A stretch of DNA of 6,685 bases from an uncultured Methylococcaceae bacterium (GTDB taxonomy: Bacteria; Pseudomonadota; Gammaproteobacteria; Methylococcales; Methylomonadaceae): NCBI GenBank assembly GCA_903873045.1, contig CAIQND010000099.1, positions 1 to 6,685 on the forward strand. The letters are read 5' to 3'. This document shows positions 6,429 to 6,685 of this stretch, one piece after another; the first letter of the stretch is position 1; each line of letters begins with the position of its first letter. A program made the position numbers and the translations under genes. The notes under the pieces were generated by a model. It did not search any database. It saw nothing but the letters and a program-made list of their open reading frames with translations, and was not told the DNA's origin.

Positions 6429-6549
6429 GAACTTTGTTAACTTTTCGTGCCCGATATTTTTGCGTTAAAACGCACGAATGGCATTGAAAAAATCTCTCGA
6501 TATTCTGATTTTGACCGTTGGGCAATGAAAAGAGGCTGCCCAACATGAC
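6429..6549. other. Non-coding stretch between the repeats and the minus-strand gene
   Basis: No coding sequence is convincing here. It contains a 7-bp inverted repeat TTCGTGC (6444-6450) with GCACGAA (6472-6478), overlapping a tight dyad TGCGTT-aa-AACGCA (6461-6474), and a stem-loop next to the minus-strand gene that is listed separately. A minus-strand open frame over 6301-6546 crosses both palindromic repeats and is judged spurious. Confidence 0.5.
6517..6544 (-). terminator. Stem-loop just after the minus-strand gene, weak terminator candidate
   Basis: GTTGGGCA (6517-6524) and TGCCCAAC (6537-6544) form a perfect 8-bp stem with a 12-base loop. On the minus strand it begins five bases after the stop codon of the fibronectin-like gene, where a terminator is expected. 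The sequence beyond the stem lacks a T-run, so efficient intrinsic termination is doubtful. Confidence 0.35.
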
Positions 6550-6685
6550 TCAATCAACAATCAAACTAACCGGATCAGTCCACACGCCCGCACCGGCACT
6601 GCCAATGCCTCTTATCCGTACCCAATAAGTTTGCCCCGGCATCAAGCCTTCCAACAAAATATGCGCGGACGTTAACGACGACAGC
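6550..6685 (-). CDS. Fibronectin type III-like domain protein, C-terminal end only
   Basis: The minus strand is open from the right edge for 44 codons to a TGA at 6552-6550. The frame begins at 6684, and the start lies beyond the window. The peptide contains LLEGLMPGQTYWVRI and then RGIGSAGAGVWTDPVSLIVD. This is the F-G strand pattern of a fibronectin type III domain: the L-x-PG-x-x-Y-x-V-R-V core, a small G/A-rich loop, the W-[ST]-D-P turn and a final beta strand at the stop. Such domains mediate binding in secreted, surface or phage-structural proteins. The partner and location of this one cannot be told from the fragment. It converges on the small plus-strand gene, with the two palindromic elements between them. 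Confidence 0.68.
   Translation of the reverse strand, partial: LSSLTSAHILLEGLMPGQTYWVRIRGIGSAGAGVWTDPVSLIVD

Noticed and set aside
6461..6474. TGCGTTaaAACGCA dyad as an intrinsic terminator
   Set aside because: The stem is only six pairs with a two-base loop, and no T-run follows it on either strand.
6301..6546. 81-residue minus-strand open frame
   Set aside because: It runs through both palindromic elements and has no family-like pattern. Long open frames in symmetric repeats are common by chance.

Overview
The window looks like a chromosomal accessory (defence) region of a Gammaproteobacterium of moderate GC content. The basis is the protein sequences and the short palindromic repeats with a GTAG foot, a style common in gammaproteobacterial genomes. 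A methanotroph-like or similar environmental lineage is possible, but the sequence does not fix the genus.

Positions 2-5458 hold a tightly packed plus-strand operon of three genes that resembles a Type III restriction-modification (RM) locus. First comes the C-terminal part of a beta-class adenine DNA methyltransferase (Mod), whose start and target-recognition region lie upstream of the window. Next is a complete 388-residue YhcG/DUF1016 protein with a PD-(D/E)XK nuclease domain. Last is a complete, roughly 1111-residue Res-type protein, with an SF2 helicase motor and a C-terminal PD-(D/E)XK nuclease. The junctions overlap by 1 bp and 8 bp, so the genes are probably transcribed together and translationally coupled. 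By family knowledge, Mod methylates one strand of an asymmetric site, while Res translocates on DNA and cuts unmodified DNA. The DUF1016 protein is an additional nuclease-fold accessory whose role is not established.

Two repeat features lie inside the operon. An about 80-bp double-hairpin palindromic repeat sits in frame inside mod, adding about 26 residues between the catalytic domain and the C-terminal region. A 12-bp unit repeated three times in res encodes a K-[LM]-G-[DE] tetrapeptide just ahead of the helicase DEGH motif.

Positions 5459-5748 are an AT-rich intergenic region with a 13-bp inverted repeat and weak promoter-like and operator-like signals. A small AT-rich gene follows (5749-6201). 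It appears truncated, because its stop codon and last residues come from a palindromic repeat.

Positions 6191-6428 carry two adjacent but unrelated REP/BIME-like elements. Each has a GTAG tetranucleotide at its left edge. Conceptual removal of the first element, leaving one TA, extends the small gene in frame until the second element stops it again. The window ends with the last 44 codons of a minus-strand gene for a fibronectin type III-like domain protein (6550-6685).
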